Source: Diospyros lotus (taxonomy: Eukaryota; Streptophyta; Magnoliopsida; Ericales; Ebenaceae). Taken from it: 64,000 nt of DNA. The stretch covers positions 30,785,310-30,849,309 of the forward strand of contig NC_068352.1 in assembly GCF_014633365.1 (NCBI RefSeq), read 5' to 3'. A model generated the notes under the pieces. That model made no database searches. It was given only the letters and a program-made list of their open reading frames with translations, and had not been told where the DNA came from. Of the stretch, positions 34,101-43,939 are shown in pieces. The translations under genes and the position numbers were made by a program. Position 1 is the stretch's first letter. Each line of letters opens with the position of its first letter.

Positions 34101-34153
34101 ATCCTCAATAAAATTGATGTGGTTCCAGGCATCATTCTCTGGCCATTCTTGAA
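34020..34153. repeat. 26-bp inverted repeat at the head-to-head junction
   Basis: The 26 bases at 34020-34045 (around AATGGCCAGAGAATGATGCC) return as an exact reverse complement at 34128-34153, with an 82-bp spacer. Both arms are NBS sequence (QEWPENDA). The minus-strand arm is joined to the end of an LRR exon at 34154. The spacer holds a short direct repeat TCCTCAATAAAA twice (34089-34112). This marks an inversion or fold-back rearrangement point. Confidence 0.88.
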
Positions 34154-34374
34154 GGACACCTCATAACACTTAATGTCTCTAATTTTTGCAATTGTGGGAG
34201 CATATTTGAGAGTAACACATTTATCAGATTATGACATTGAGTTACTTCGACATTCTTCAGTTGAGAAAAAGATGCATTGTTTGATCTTTCTAAGGATTGG
34301 ATTGTTTGCTTGTTCCAAATAGCTTTTATTGGTAACTCATTAATTTCCAAATCCTCTAAGAGGGGAAAAGAAAC
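34154..34374 (-). pseudogene. duplicated LRR exon of the CNL gene, copy 2 (truncated)
   Basis: Minus strand from an acceptor TATGACAG (exon from 34374): VSFPLLEDLEINELPIKAIW, NKQTIQSLERSNNASFSQLK, NVEVTQCHNLINVLLSNM and LPQLQKLETLSVMRC. These are leucine-rich repeats of the C-terminal LRR type found in RPS2/At4g27190-like proteins (LKxLxVxxCxxLxxLF...LxxLExLxVxxC). It is nearly the same as copy 1 at 34547-34926 and is cut at 34153 by the inversion junction. Unlike copy 1 it has no stop in this part. Confidence 0.88.
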
Positions 34375-34546
34375 CTGTCATATAAAATTTAATATTAGAC
34401 CATACACTTTTATATTTTAGTTTTTAATTTTATTATTATCAACACGCAACAATTATTTAAAAAGTAGAAAGTAATAGTTAGCTTGACAACACAAATAGAA
34501 AAAAATATTTTCTTAAAAGATAAAATTAGAATTGGAGTATTCATAC

Positions 34547-34926
34547 TTATCATTAAATAAATGTGATATTTCAAACTTGGACTGATAAAAGCTTTTGAGA
34601 TCTGGCAAGTTCAGAAGAATCAATTTTTTTAATTTGCAGAACTTAATCATACCATCATCGGTCACTCCATCTCCCCTTGCCTCTGACACTAACGATGTCA
34701 AAGAACGACAGATCCAAACATTTAATGTCTCCAATTTTTGCAATTGTGAGAGCATATTTGAGGAAAACACATTTACCAGATTATAACATTGAGATACTTT
34801 CACATTCTTCAGTTGAGAGAAAGATGCATTGTTTGATTATTCTAAGGATTGGATCATTTGCTTGTTCCAAATTGCTTTCACTGGTAATTCATTAATTTCC
34901 AAATCCTCTAAGAGGGGAAAAGAAAC
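34547..34926 (-). pseudogene. LRR exon of the CNL gene, copy 1
   Basis: Minus strand, acceptor TATGACAG (34927-34934), donor GATAA|GTATGA at 34546. It reads VSFPLLEDLEINELPVKAIW, NKQMIQSLE, stop, SNNASFSQLKNVKVSQCYNL, VNVFSSNMLSQLQKLETLNV, then LKKLILLNLPDLKSFYQSK. The leucine-rich spacing continues the LRR domain from 35239. The stop replaces the Arg seen in copy 2. The intron 34927-35238 is 312 bp. Confidence 0.85.
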
Positions 34927-35238
34927 CTGTCATATAAAATTTAATATTAGGCCATACACTTTTATATCTTAGTTTTTGGTTTTACTATTATCAACACGCC
35001 ACAATTATTTAAAAGACATAAAATAGTAGTTAGCTTGACAACACAAATAGGAAGAAATATTTTCTTAAATGATAAAATCAGAAAGTGGTAGTTAACTTGT
35101 TCTAGCTTTATTTTGTTAAATGATAAAAAATATTTTTATGAATAAAATTATTTTTTTTGTGACATTTTATCAAAAAATATCTTAGAGAAAATATTTTAAA
35201 TAAAAAAAATAGATAGCATATTAAGATTTAATACATAC

Positions 35239-37892
35239 CTCTTCATTAAAGATAGAATCTCCTGGTGTAGTCCAATTTGACGGGTTTCCCTCAATTGTTG
35301 TCTTCTGCATTTTGAGGCAAAAGCTTCTAAATTGTGGAAGTTCTTTCAAATGCATCTTTCTCAACCGACTGAAAATAATTGCCTCATCAGTAACGACTTC
35401 CTCTTCATGATAATGATCTCCTACTCCAATTATTTGTTCCATTTTGCTACAATCTTGTACTTTTAGTGTTTGGAGTTGTTGGAGTGTTCTGGCAGAGGAT
35501 GGGGAAAAGAGATATTTACTACTATTACATTTAGATATTTTTAAATAGGTTAATTTTCTAAAAATAAAAGATCTCCCGTCACTTAGTGTAAAGTGTCGTT
35601 GTGGCTTGCCAGGTAGATATCTCATGTCTTGAATATTAGACAACCTCAACTCTTCAACTTTGTCCATCAAGAGATGAAACTCATCTATATGGTGAATACC
35701 ATCAATTTCCAAAACATTTGGGGATCGATTACTATTACTATAACTGCCGCCTATAAATATGGCAAAATTACTCAATTTCTTAAATAAGTTGGGGCATTCT
35801 TGCATCATAATCGAGACAAAGATTTCAGCTCAGCAATGCTCGCATTGCTCATTCCCCCATCATATATAGTAGTAGTATCCCATTCCTTAAAGTCGTATGC
35901 AACATACAACTCTTCTAGATTGATCAATTTGGATATCACACCCATTGGAATCACCTTTAGTCTTCTGCACTCTCTCATATCCAAGGACCGCAAATGAGTC
36001 AATTCTTCAATCTCTTGTGGCAACTCCTCTATCATAGATCCCTTAAAGTTAAGTATCTCAATGTGATTCTTCTTATCACATTGTAGACATCGAATTGTAG
36101 ACGGGCCTCCTAATAATTGGCAATTGTTTAGCTCTAACATTCGAAGATGATTCAACTCCAAAACTAGTGATGGGAGGTCCACCATCATGTCTTCCAGAGC
36201 TAAAACTCTTGCCTCCTCCATGCCTGGAAATAAATCGTTTGGAATTTTAAGTGAAGATTTTCCACGCTTCAACGCAAGGGTATGCATTAGTGGACAATGG
36301 AACACATCACAAGGAAAATGAATGTTGTCATCATTGATCATTGCTGTGTAATGTTTCCAGGCATTATTCTTTGGCCAATCTTGACCACCGCTGTGTCCTG
36401 CTTGCTTCTCCTTTGTGATAGAAATTGCAAGGTCACGAATAACGTCATGCATTTTAACAAAATTCCTTTGTGCTCCATTTAGCAACAAGCATGACTTTTT
36501 CAGCTTATTAACCATTATTTGTACTTTAATTCTTGCAACTTCCAGCGTAACCACCTCTCTTCCAAGGAACCCCGAGGCAAAGCTCCGTCTGACCAACTCA
36601 TCAATAGAAATCTCAGCATCTTCATCGAACAAAGAGCAGAGCAAGAAGCACGACTGTGCACCCTCGTCTTTTAGAAATTCATAGCTCCACTTCAAGGGGG
36701 TATAACCCTGTGGTTCAACTCCTTCAATGTATTTTAGGCGGGACTTCTCTAATTTGTGAAGTGCAGATTGCCACTCATTATTTTCCTCGCCCTTTAATGC
36801 AGCTCCAACTGCAACTATAGCAATAGGCAGACCTGCACATTTCTTGCATACCTCTTTCGCTGTCGATTCATCAACTCCAAAATCTCCGGTCACCTTCGTA
36901 AACAGCTCCCACGCTTCTTCCTCCTTCAAGTAATCAATGGAAAAAACTGAAGGACCGACCTCCATCCTTTTGAAAACCTCTTCTCTACGCGAGGTTAGCA
37001 AAATTTTGCAACCTTTGTCGCCAAGGCCCGACTTAGGAATTCCAATTTTTTTCAAGTCTAGGTCTTGCCAAAGGTCATCCAATGTTACCAGTATCTTTCT
37101 TTCCCCGTTTAACAATGCCTTTCGTAGCTCATCTGCTCTTCCTAACTCATTTGTTTGTTTAAACTTGAGATCCAATTGGGTTGCAATATCTTCTTGTAGT
37201 TTTGAGGTGTTTGGATCTTTAGACACAGCTGCAATCACAATCTTATCAAAAATGCATAGTTTCTTAGCTTCTTTGGCAACCTCTTTCACCATTGTCGTCT
37301 TCCCAGCTCCACCAGGCCCATGGACCCCAATCATGTCAACGTTAGAATCCTTCAAAGCATTCTTGATGTCGTCAACAACTGAAGCTCTTGAGCTAAACAT
37401 GGTGTAATACTGAGAAGAATCAAATTGCGTCTCCCATTGGAAAGGTGCATCGCGTGCCACTGGCGACTTCTCTAGTCTGTCACCGTCACTTATCAGTTCA
37501 CTGACGTCCAACTTCCTCTTGTGAGCTTCCATACCCCTCTTGTGACGCCACATTAAGTTGGGACACATGCAGCCCGGAAAACACTTGAAAGATTCTTCGT
37601 CTTCTTGTTGGTGCAGGAAGTTGGCCATGTCTCCTTCCTTCTGCTCTACATTCTCTAGCCAACTGGAGACGTTAGGTTCAATGACTTTCCCATACTTTGT
37701 CTCCATGTCCACCATTCCCTGGATTCTGTCCTTTGTTTCACGGAGCCTCTTATTTTCTTGTTCGAGTAGCTGGACATGGTTCTTGTATTGAATCACATAA
37801 TCCCCTTGGCTAATCACGCCATCTGCGAGAAAACTGAGAATCTTCCCCGCACATGAATCCATGATGTTTTTCAAAATCAAATTCATCCCGTC
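35239..37892 (-). pseudogene. CC-NBS-LRR disease-resistance gene, main exon, frameshifted in LRR
   Basis: Intracellular immune receptor of the RPS2/At4g27190-like CNL class. ATG 37886 (or the in-frame ATG at 37862, MDSCAGKILSFLADG, which looks more like family starts). An open frame of 693 codons runs to 35805: coiled coil about residues 30-60 and 75-95; P-loop GVHGPGGAGKTT (187-198); kinase-2 KILVTLDDLW (264-273); RNBS-B GCKILLTSR (292-300); GLPL (352-355); RNBS-D CFLLCSLFDEDAEISIDELV; MHD VKMHDVIRDLAI (MHD 479-481); then LRRs with SMIEELPQEIEELTHLRSLD and LINLEELYVAYDFKEW. All nucleotide-binding motifs look intact. The frame ends at LKSLSRL; LRR text continues in another phase from 35808 (ECPNLFKKLSNFAIFIGG...HIDEFHLLMDKVEELRLSNI, LKVQDCSKMEQII) to a donor GAG|GTATGT (35238). 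The junction also seems to lack some LRR residues, so a small deletion is likely. A truncated CC-NBS protein could still be made. Confidence 0.93.
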
Positions 37893-38092
37893 CTGTGAAA
37901 TGAGATTTCAAAGAGGTAGCTATATATATGTGTGTGTGTGTCTGGAGATTAAGAAGAAGGAGAAAATCCAAACAATATTCTTCTTTCTTTCTTTATTCTA
38001 TCTAGGTTGGTACCATTCGAACTCATATCTTGATTCAACTGGCAAAGAAAATAAAAGAAAGAGAGAAAGAGAATTAAGGAACAGATGAATAC
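37893..38092 (-). other. probable 5' UTR intron of the CNL gene
   Basis: On the minus strand CAGACGAG|GTATTC at 38092 and TTTCACAG|GACGGG at 37893 delimit a 200-bp AT-rich intron with pyrimidine-rich tracts, ending six bases before the ATG at 37886. The donor side is duplicated at about 43580-43700, which supports it being part of the gene. RNA evidence is lacking. Confidence 0.7.
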
Positions 38093-38260
38093 CTCGTCTG
38101 AAGCAGCTGGAGAGACAGAAGAGAGAGGTGAGTAGGTCTTCTTGTAAAGTAAAAATTAAAGGGAAAATAGAGAAAAGAGAATAAGAAGAAGAAGAAGAAA
38201 CGGAGTAGTTGGTGCTGATGGTGTGTTTGAGATGTATGTACCTAATCTTCTTCAACCAAA
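38093..38260 (-). promoter_or_regulatory. 5' UTR exon and proximal upstream region of the CNL gene
   Basis: Upstream of the inferred 5' UTR intron. The minus strand is pyrimidine-rich (CTTCTTCTTCTTATTCTC near 38175-38200), as is common in plant 5' leaders. I cannot place a transcription start; no clear TATA box is visible within 100 bp. The sequence from 38075 to 38195 recurs at 43581-43700. Confidence 0.5.
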
Positions 38261-38364
38261 GCTTTTGGATCTCAGATCCACCACAGCATGCAGATGCAGG
38301 GGAGACGACGGAGCTCCAATCCAGAGGAAAGAAAGATGCTGTAATTATTAATTATATATTTTAC

Positions 38365-38560
38365 AGATGCTTCCTTCCGCGTTTCGCAATAATAAAGATG
38401 CTTCATTCCGCGTGGACTTCCGCACAATCGGGAATGCAACTTTCTACGTTGGCAATGACAAAGATGGTGCAAAGTGTTGGGGTTGGCGAATAGTTCGGGA
38501 GCCTTATTTCTCATATTGGGTATGCTCACGTGAGCTCAGGGGAATTGAAATGTTACCCAA
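38365..38560 (-). repeat. upstream repeat unit of the CNL gene
   Basis: Carries the phrases CTTCCGCGTTTCGCAATAAT, AAAGATGCTTCATTCCGCG, AATGCAACTTTCTACGTTGG and CAATGACAAAGATG. Variants of the same phrases recur at 38941, 41945, 42984, 44040, 44160 and 44277. Here they lie directly upstream of the CNL 5' exon, so the unit is best read as the upstream flank of this gene family. Function unknown. Confidence 0.6.
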
Positions 38561-38565
38561 CTAAA

Positions 38566-38927
38566 TGTGACCCCTACACGTTAGATACGGGAGTTTAGGG
38601 GTAGCGCCCCCGACACGAGTGTCCCGCTGCCCGGTCAATGGGCGGGGGTTCGAGGGCAGCGCCCCCGACGGGAGTTTCGCTGGCCCGTATGGTTGAACTT
38701 AAGAGTTTTTTATATTGTTTTATGTCCATTTTTGAGGCATATATATTTTTGCTTCTTTTATTCAATTGTAAGTTGTTGAATCTGCTGTAACCGAAAAATA
38801 TAGTAAAAAACTCTTTGCAGGACGTAGCCCTAAACTTCGGATGAACCTGGATAATCTCGTGTGTTTCTCTTATTTTTTTTGATTTTTTGTGTGATCGTCT
38901 GACTCGGTTGCGATAAATTCCTTCACA
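38566..38927 (+). mobile_element. probable solo LTR (copia-like)
   Basis: 362 bp from TGTGACCCC to CCTTCACA. The 3' half (ACGTAGCCCTAAACTTCGG, GAACCTGGATAATCTCGTGT, CTGACTCGGTTGCGATAAATT) has the look of the R-U5 end of copia LTRs. The 5' half holds two copies of a GCAGCGCCCCCGAC-like phrase (GTAGCGCCCCCGAC at 38612, GCAGCGCCCCCGAC at 38655). No clear target duplication is seen, so the ends may be slightly off or altered. Confidence 0.55.
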
Positions 38928-38940
38928 AAGGACACTCGAA

Positions 38941-39162
38941 ATTATTATTAAAATTCATTATTGGTGCAAAGGACACTCGGAAAGTTACCTTCCGCATTTT
39001 GCAATAGTAAAGATGCGTGTGAATGCTTTGATCGAATAGGAATTTATTTTGATTGCATCGATAGCGACGGTGACAGGCAACCTGCCAAAATTAAAGTAAA
39101 ACATGCATCAATTAAAGTTATGATATAAAAATTTAAAAATATTATCACGTAAAGCTTAATAG
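38941..39162 (+). repeat. duplicated segment, partner of 44250-44453
   Basis: Shares, in the same order and orientation, TTCATTATTGGTG, AAGGACACTCGGAAAGTTACC, TTTTGCAATAGTAAAGATGC, GCGACGGTGACA, CAAAATTAAAGTAAAACAT and GTTATGATATAAAAATTTAA with 44250-44453. Direct duplication 5.3 kb apart. Non-coding. Confidence 0.8.
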
Positions 39163-39917
39163 ATTTAAAAGTATATTAAGTAATATTAATTATATATTTT
39201 ATACTTAAAAAAATTATTTAACAATATTAACATAAATTTATGATGAAAGTAAAATAAAACTCATCAAATATTTAAATTAAACATAACTATCCATATATAA
39301 ATAAATGATAGGTAGTATTTAAATAAAATTAAAAAATAAATCTTTATAATTTGTTAGAGCAAGCTAAATATTGTGACCATTTCAAGAGTGTTATTGTTAG
39401 TTCAAGGGTTTTGGATATCTCTCATTATTAGTGTGCCCCTTGATGCCCTATTTTTTATCCCACTAATCTTTATTATTTTAGATATTTTAAAAAAATATTT
39501 ATTTTGAAATGATTTTTGGATTAAAGGTTGATTTTTCTAAAAGTGTCTTGATTGGCATCGATGTGGATTGGTCTTAGTTGTTTTTGAAGATTGAGTTATT
39601 TCAACGGTCAATTTGCTAAGAGCTCATAAGACAATCGTTGAAAGCTCGCTAGGAGCTTTATCGGAAGCTCGTCACGTGCTTGCTTTATGAGTTTCGCACT
39701 TTGGTGGTGTATGAAATTTCTTTGACGTGGTCGCCTACACTATTCTGAGTTCCGGGCGATTAGGCCGACCCATTAAATTGAGTTTGGCCCATAAGAAGTG
39801 ATACGAGAATAACGTGTAACAAGTTACAAAAGTGCTAAGATTGGTTAAGATATTAACCATTAGATAGGATTCTTCTCCTATTTTCATAACTAAACCTTGT
39901 GATATATGTTTCTTTTA
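39163..39917. other. AT-rich intergenic DNA
   Basis: No recognisable gene. A patch at about 39590-39690 repeats the word AGCTC/GAGCT several times (GAGCTCATAAGAC, AAAGCTCGCTAGGAGC, GAAGCTCGTCACG), perhaps a degenerate short repeat. Confidence 0.4.
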
Positions 39918-40195
39918 TTATTATTTTAATCCAAAAGGTGAAATCGCTCACCCCGAGCGCCCCCCACACCCGGCCTAACAGAACGTGAGAAAATGTTAAT
40001 TATAGTGACCCAACCGAGCACAGTGGCTAGACCCGGGCTCACCGCACACAAGGAACCCCCTCACTTTGAAGAGAGGTACCCTCACACTGCCGCTTGCGAG
40101 ACTCGATCCTTAGTCTTGATCTAAAATTCACTACGAAAGACACTTTGTGCCTCCCTTCTTGACCAACTGGGCATGGAGCATTGGTTCAACTTTTA
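39918..40195 (-). mobile_element. tRNA-derived SINE
   Basis: On the minus strand, A-box region TGCCCAGTTGGTCAAGAAGG (40154-40173) and B-box GGATCGAGTCTCG (40097-40109), then a body with GGGTCTAGCCACTGTGCTCG and TTAGGCCGGGTGTGGGGGGC, and a tail CACCTTTTGGATTAAAATAA. Head and tail match the pair at 2322-2687. A target duplication was not found. Confidence 0.72.
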
Positions 40196-40664
40196 CTTGG
40201 ATACTGTTGAGATAACTTATTTTAAATCCAGAGTCGTTAAAACACTGACAATAATTCATATATGGTCATGGAAGCCTATTGTCATAAATTTTAATTCAAA
40301 GTTCTATTAATTGTTGTTTATTAGATGACATTGTAGACATTCATGTTTAATTTAAGGGTTAATAATGAAAATAATCTAATTTTTCTTTTGCTAATTTTTA
40401 ATTTTATTTAATCATTTTAATTTTAGCAATTAGATTCAAAATGGCTCAATTAGGCATAATTTTATTCAAAATATAAAATAGATTTAAAAAGAATATGTTC
40501 ATGCTGAATTGTCATGTGTCATATAATAATAATAATATTTATGAGACATATATATACGTATAAAAAATATATATATATATCTTGCTGCATATAATCTCTT
40601 TATTTATTTTTATTTATTTTTACAATTTACATTTTTTCTTTTTTTATATATTTTTTTACTTACC
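40196..40664. other. AT-rich intergenic DNA
   Basis: Nothing recognised; ATA/TATATA runs near 40540-40585. Confidence 0.4.
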
Positions 40665-41471
40665 CCTAGAGCTAAAGATATTTTGAGAATAATATTGAGA
40701 ATTAATACTTACCCTGGAGGAAAGATCATTTTCTTTCATCCAGAGATAATCCTCTGCATAGCATAAGATCATTTTTTTATAACATTTAAGAATAATTATT
40801 TTAAAAGAACTCAGAGTAATTGAGATTAACTTAACATACCATCTTCATAAGATTTAAGAGAATGTGTTTATCCCAAGTTTATTCAGACTCGAGTTGCCTA
40901 CTAGATTTTGATCATAATCTTGATTGAAGTAGGAATCTCAATTTTGATTGGTTTGCTTGTGAGTTTGCAAAAACTCAAGGTCAAACGAAGCCTAATTACT
41001 AGTGAGTCAATTTCTTAATGTCATCAAACATATAAATTATTCTTAAAACAAAAATAATCACACATACACAACAGGCAAGACAATAATTTATGGTAGATTA
41101 CTTAATATAAAATGATCCAAAAAAGTAAATATATAAAAATATTAAGGTAAAATTGTCAACAAAAATTAAAACTTCACGTGGAATGCTTTTCAATAAAATT
41201 TGTATGTGCCCATTTTATAGTAAAATAAAAATATTTTATATCAAAATATAAAAATAACTTACATAGAAATTTTTTTATAGAATATATAATGATATAAATA
41301 TGTCGCTAAGCAAAAAATGATACATGAAAACTGAAAAATAACACAATAAAGAATAAAAATGAAGCTCCGTTCTCTCGATTCACAAATTATGACAATACAT
41401 TTTATTTGAAGTTAGAATTTAAAGAACAAAAATGAGACAACACAATATACTTTATTTGAAGTCGGAATTCA
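40665..41471 (+). repeat. segmental duplication, partner of 60575-61900
   Basis: Shared ordered blocks include GATTAACTTAACATACCATC, TTATCCCAAGTTTATTCAGA, CTCGAGTTG, CTAGATTTTGATCATAATCT, TTTTGATTGGTTTGCTTGTG, AAATATTTTATATCAAAATA and AATGAAGCTCCGTTCTC. The partner is in the same orientation about 20 kb away and contains the Cassandra TRIM at a place where this copy has none, so this copy shows the empty site. Non-coding. Confidence 0.85.
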
Positions 41472-41489
41472 AATCATAAAACTAGAACA

Positions 41490-41632
41490 CCTTACGGGTG
41501 GCTCAGTGATAACAGGGAGTCAACATGCCTAAAGTCTTAAGATTCAAAATTTTTAGAAAACACTATAAGAAGATTATAAAATTGAAGACTAGCCATACAA
41601 ACTTCATGATATTTCAAGTTAATAAAAAAAAA
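41490..41632 (+). mobile_element. tRNA-derived SINE with poly(A) tail
   Basis: A-box TGGCTCAGTGAT (41499-41510), B-box-like AGATTCAAAAT (41540-41550), poly(A) tail at about 41622-41632. It is flanked by an 18-bp duplication AATCATAAAACTAGAACA (41472-41489) and AATCATAAAACTGGGACA (41633-41650), two differences. This layout is diagnostic of a SINE. It sits at the right edge of the segmental duplication. Confidence 0.8.
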
Positions 41633-41759
41633 AATCATAAAACTGGGACATTTTTTGGAATTTATTTAATTTTTTTCTTTTTCTCACTCGTGTGATGTGG
41701 TGGGTTAAATTTTTTATTAGTTTATTAAATATTAAATGTAATTAATTAATAAAAAAATA

Positions 41760-42000
41760 CACAGGCTAAATATTTCATCCTTTACCTCTCTTCACGTGGC
41801 TTGTTGGTTCTACTTTCTGTCTCTTTTCTCTCTGCTCACATCCTTTTCTCTCTGCTCACATCCTGTCCTCCTCTCACATGGGTTGTCTGTCCTGCTCTCT
41901 CTCTCCCATCTCATCACTTGCTTTTCTCTCTCCATGGTAGACAGATGGCCTATATCAACTTTCTGCGTTGGCATTAATGACAAAGATGGGATGTTAACTT
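41760..42000 (+). repeat. CNL-upstream repeat with pyrimidine-rich block
   Basis: CT-rich segment (TTTTCTCTCTGCTCACATCC, twice in tandem at about 41826-41867), then ATCAACTTTCTGCGTTGGCA and AATGACAAAGATGGGATG. The same blocks, in part, occur at about 43056-43190 and 38440-38470. An open frame crosses it but the composition is simple and I do not call it a gene. Confidence 0.6.
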
Positions 42001-42983
42001 TATGCGGGAATGCAATTAAATTTCTTCTGATTGATGGAATGAAAGTAATGTTAATAATTGAATAATATGAACGCCACTGAGCCAAAATCTGAGGATGCAA
42101 TTGCGAAAAATTCACTCGGCTCTTTATCAGTCTTGTTTCTAGTCAATTTTTTTGTTATGTTTCAAATTGCTAAGAAATTGTTCTTTATACTTCTTATCTC
42201 AATAACTTTCTCTCGTAGATATAAAATTGAAAAAGCGACTACGAGCAACAATAAAAGTGGCTATCAACGACGACGGCAACAAATAATAGTAGAGTTTTGA
42301 CAGTAGAACGACAGCCAAAAATGAGAGATCAGAGTCGAATGACGAGGAAGAGGGTGTAGATGAAAAGGATGAGGAGATTTTCAAATGAGTGGGTGGAGAC
42401 TGAAATTTTTAGAAAATAGGTTTGTGGGATTTTAATATATTTTTTATTTATTAATGTATTGAATGATTAATATTGTGTATTTAGTTATTGATTTAAATAT
42501 AAAATTATTAATTTTGTATATGTGAATTTAATTATTAATTTTATTTATGCATATATCTGATTATTTTGTGTATTTAGTTATTAATTTGTATATTTTATTA
42601 TTAATTTTGTGTATATATAAAAATTATAAAAAATAAAATAAATAGAATTAAAATTAATTAAAATAAATAAATAAAATAAGAAATGAAATAAAAAAAAATA
42701 CAGTTAGAATAAGTATAATTTTTTAGATAAAATAAAAATAAGGAGTGAATTATTTATAATATAATAAAAAATGAGGTAAGGAGATAGGTTAAAAATGACC
42801 TAAAAATTCGTTGTTAATTATATATTTTTTTATTAAAAAAATTAAAAAATCATATATTACTATTTTTTTAGTATTTTTTTAATAAAAATATAATATATAA
42901 TTAATAATATTATTATTAATTATAATTTTTAATATTAATCTAATAATTATCGATTATGTATTCATTATTGGTGTATTGGTGTA
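42001..42983. other. AT-rich intergenic DNA
   Basis: No gene recognised. Dense short-word repetition of TTATTAATTTTGTGTATTTA at 42460-42620. Confidence 0.4.
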
Positions 42984-43200
42984 GTGACAGTAACGTTAAT
43001 AATTTATTATCGTTGCAAAGGACAACCGGAAAGCTACCTTTCACGTTTTGCAATAGTAAGGATGCTTGTCTGTTCTACTTTTTGTCCCATGGCTTGCTTT
43101 TATCTCTCATCAGATCCTGTTCTCTGCTCATGTGATTTGTTTGTTCTGTTCTCTCTCTCTCATCTGTCCTTTCTTTTTCTTTATCCGACGTATAATTGAG
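42984..43200 (+). repeat. CNL-upstream repeat unit
   Basis: GTTGCAAAGGACAACCGGAA, AGCTACCTTTCACGTTTTGC and AATAGTAAGGATGCTTG match 38957-39015 and 44040-44095; the following CT-rich block (GTTCTCTGCTCATGTGATTT, TCTGTTCTCTCTCTCTCATC) matches 41796-41930. Confidence 0.7.
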
Positions 43201-43580
43201 TCCTTGCAGACCCTATCTATTTGAGTAGTTTGGGGTAATTTAATTTGATGTTTTTATATTAATTAAAATAAAAAATAAAAAATAAGATTTAAAACATATT
43301 TTATATTATATTTATTAAATTTATTTAATAATTCTTATTTAGATAAATTTATTTTTTTCATGTAAATTTATCTTAAGTTTTATAAATAAGAAAAAATGAT
43401 TTATATATTTTCAATACATTTTAAAAAATTTAATAAATAGTATGATGAAAATTTTAAAATATTTTTTTAATTTTATATTGATAATTTTATATTTTAATTT
43501 AAAAATATTCTAATATTATACTGATATAATTTTATCTTATTTAATTTAATAAATGTATAAATATAAAATATAATATATTC
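43201..43580. other. AT-rich intergenic DNA
   Basis: Poly-A/T-rich sequence with no recognisable feature. Confidence 0.4.
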
Positions 43581-43700
43581 AAGAACAGATGAATAGCTCT
43601 TCTTAAATGAGAAGAAGCAGCTGGAGACCGGAAAAGAGAGGGGAGTAGCCTTTGTGTGAAGTGAAAATTAAAGGAAAAATAAGTAGAAGAGAATAATATA
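43581..43700 (-). repeat. duplicate of the CNL 5' UTR exon region
   Basis: AGAACAGATGAATAGCTC, GAAGCAGCTGGAGACCGGAA, AAGAGAGGGGAGTAGCC and AAAATTAAAGGAAAAATA follow 38075-38195 base for base with few changes. There is no coding exon next to it; 35.2-37.9 kb has no counterpart here. It is the orphan 5' end of a second CNL copy. Confidence 0.85.
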
Positions 43701-43734
43701 GAATCATGCTAAATATATAATTTTTTTTTATATT

Positions 43735-43880
43735 ATAAATTATATAAGGGGTATTATATTAAAATATTCTTCGCATCACATGCAACTCAATATATTCTAT
43801 GAAATTTTTTTTATTATTATTAATACATCTTTATATAATTTATGATATAAACAAAAGTTTATCAATAACATTTTTCAATT
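43735..43880 (+). repeat. dispersed repeat, partner of about 20555-20700
   Basis: GGGGTATTATATTAAAATAT, TTAATACATCTTTATATAAT and TTTATCAATAACATTTTTC match in order with 20555-20700. Probably a MITE or other small dispersed element; ends not defined. Confidence 0.55.
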
Positions 43881-43939
43881 GGAGAAACTGAGCAGGCAAG
43901 CAGAGGGCTATCAACATTGAATCAAAGTCACTTTGGCTG

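Noticed and set aside
36937..37407. Plus-strand open frame of 156 codons over the CNL gene
   Set aside because: Antisense to the NB-ARC; its openness follows from the codon use of the conserved gene on the other strand.
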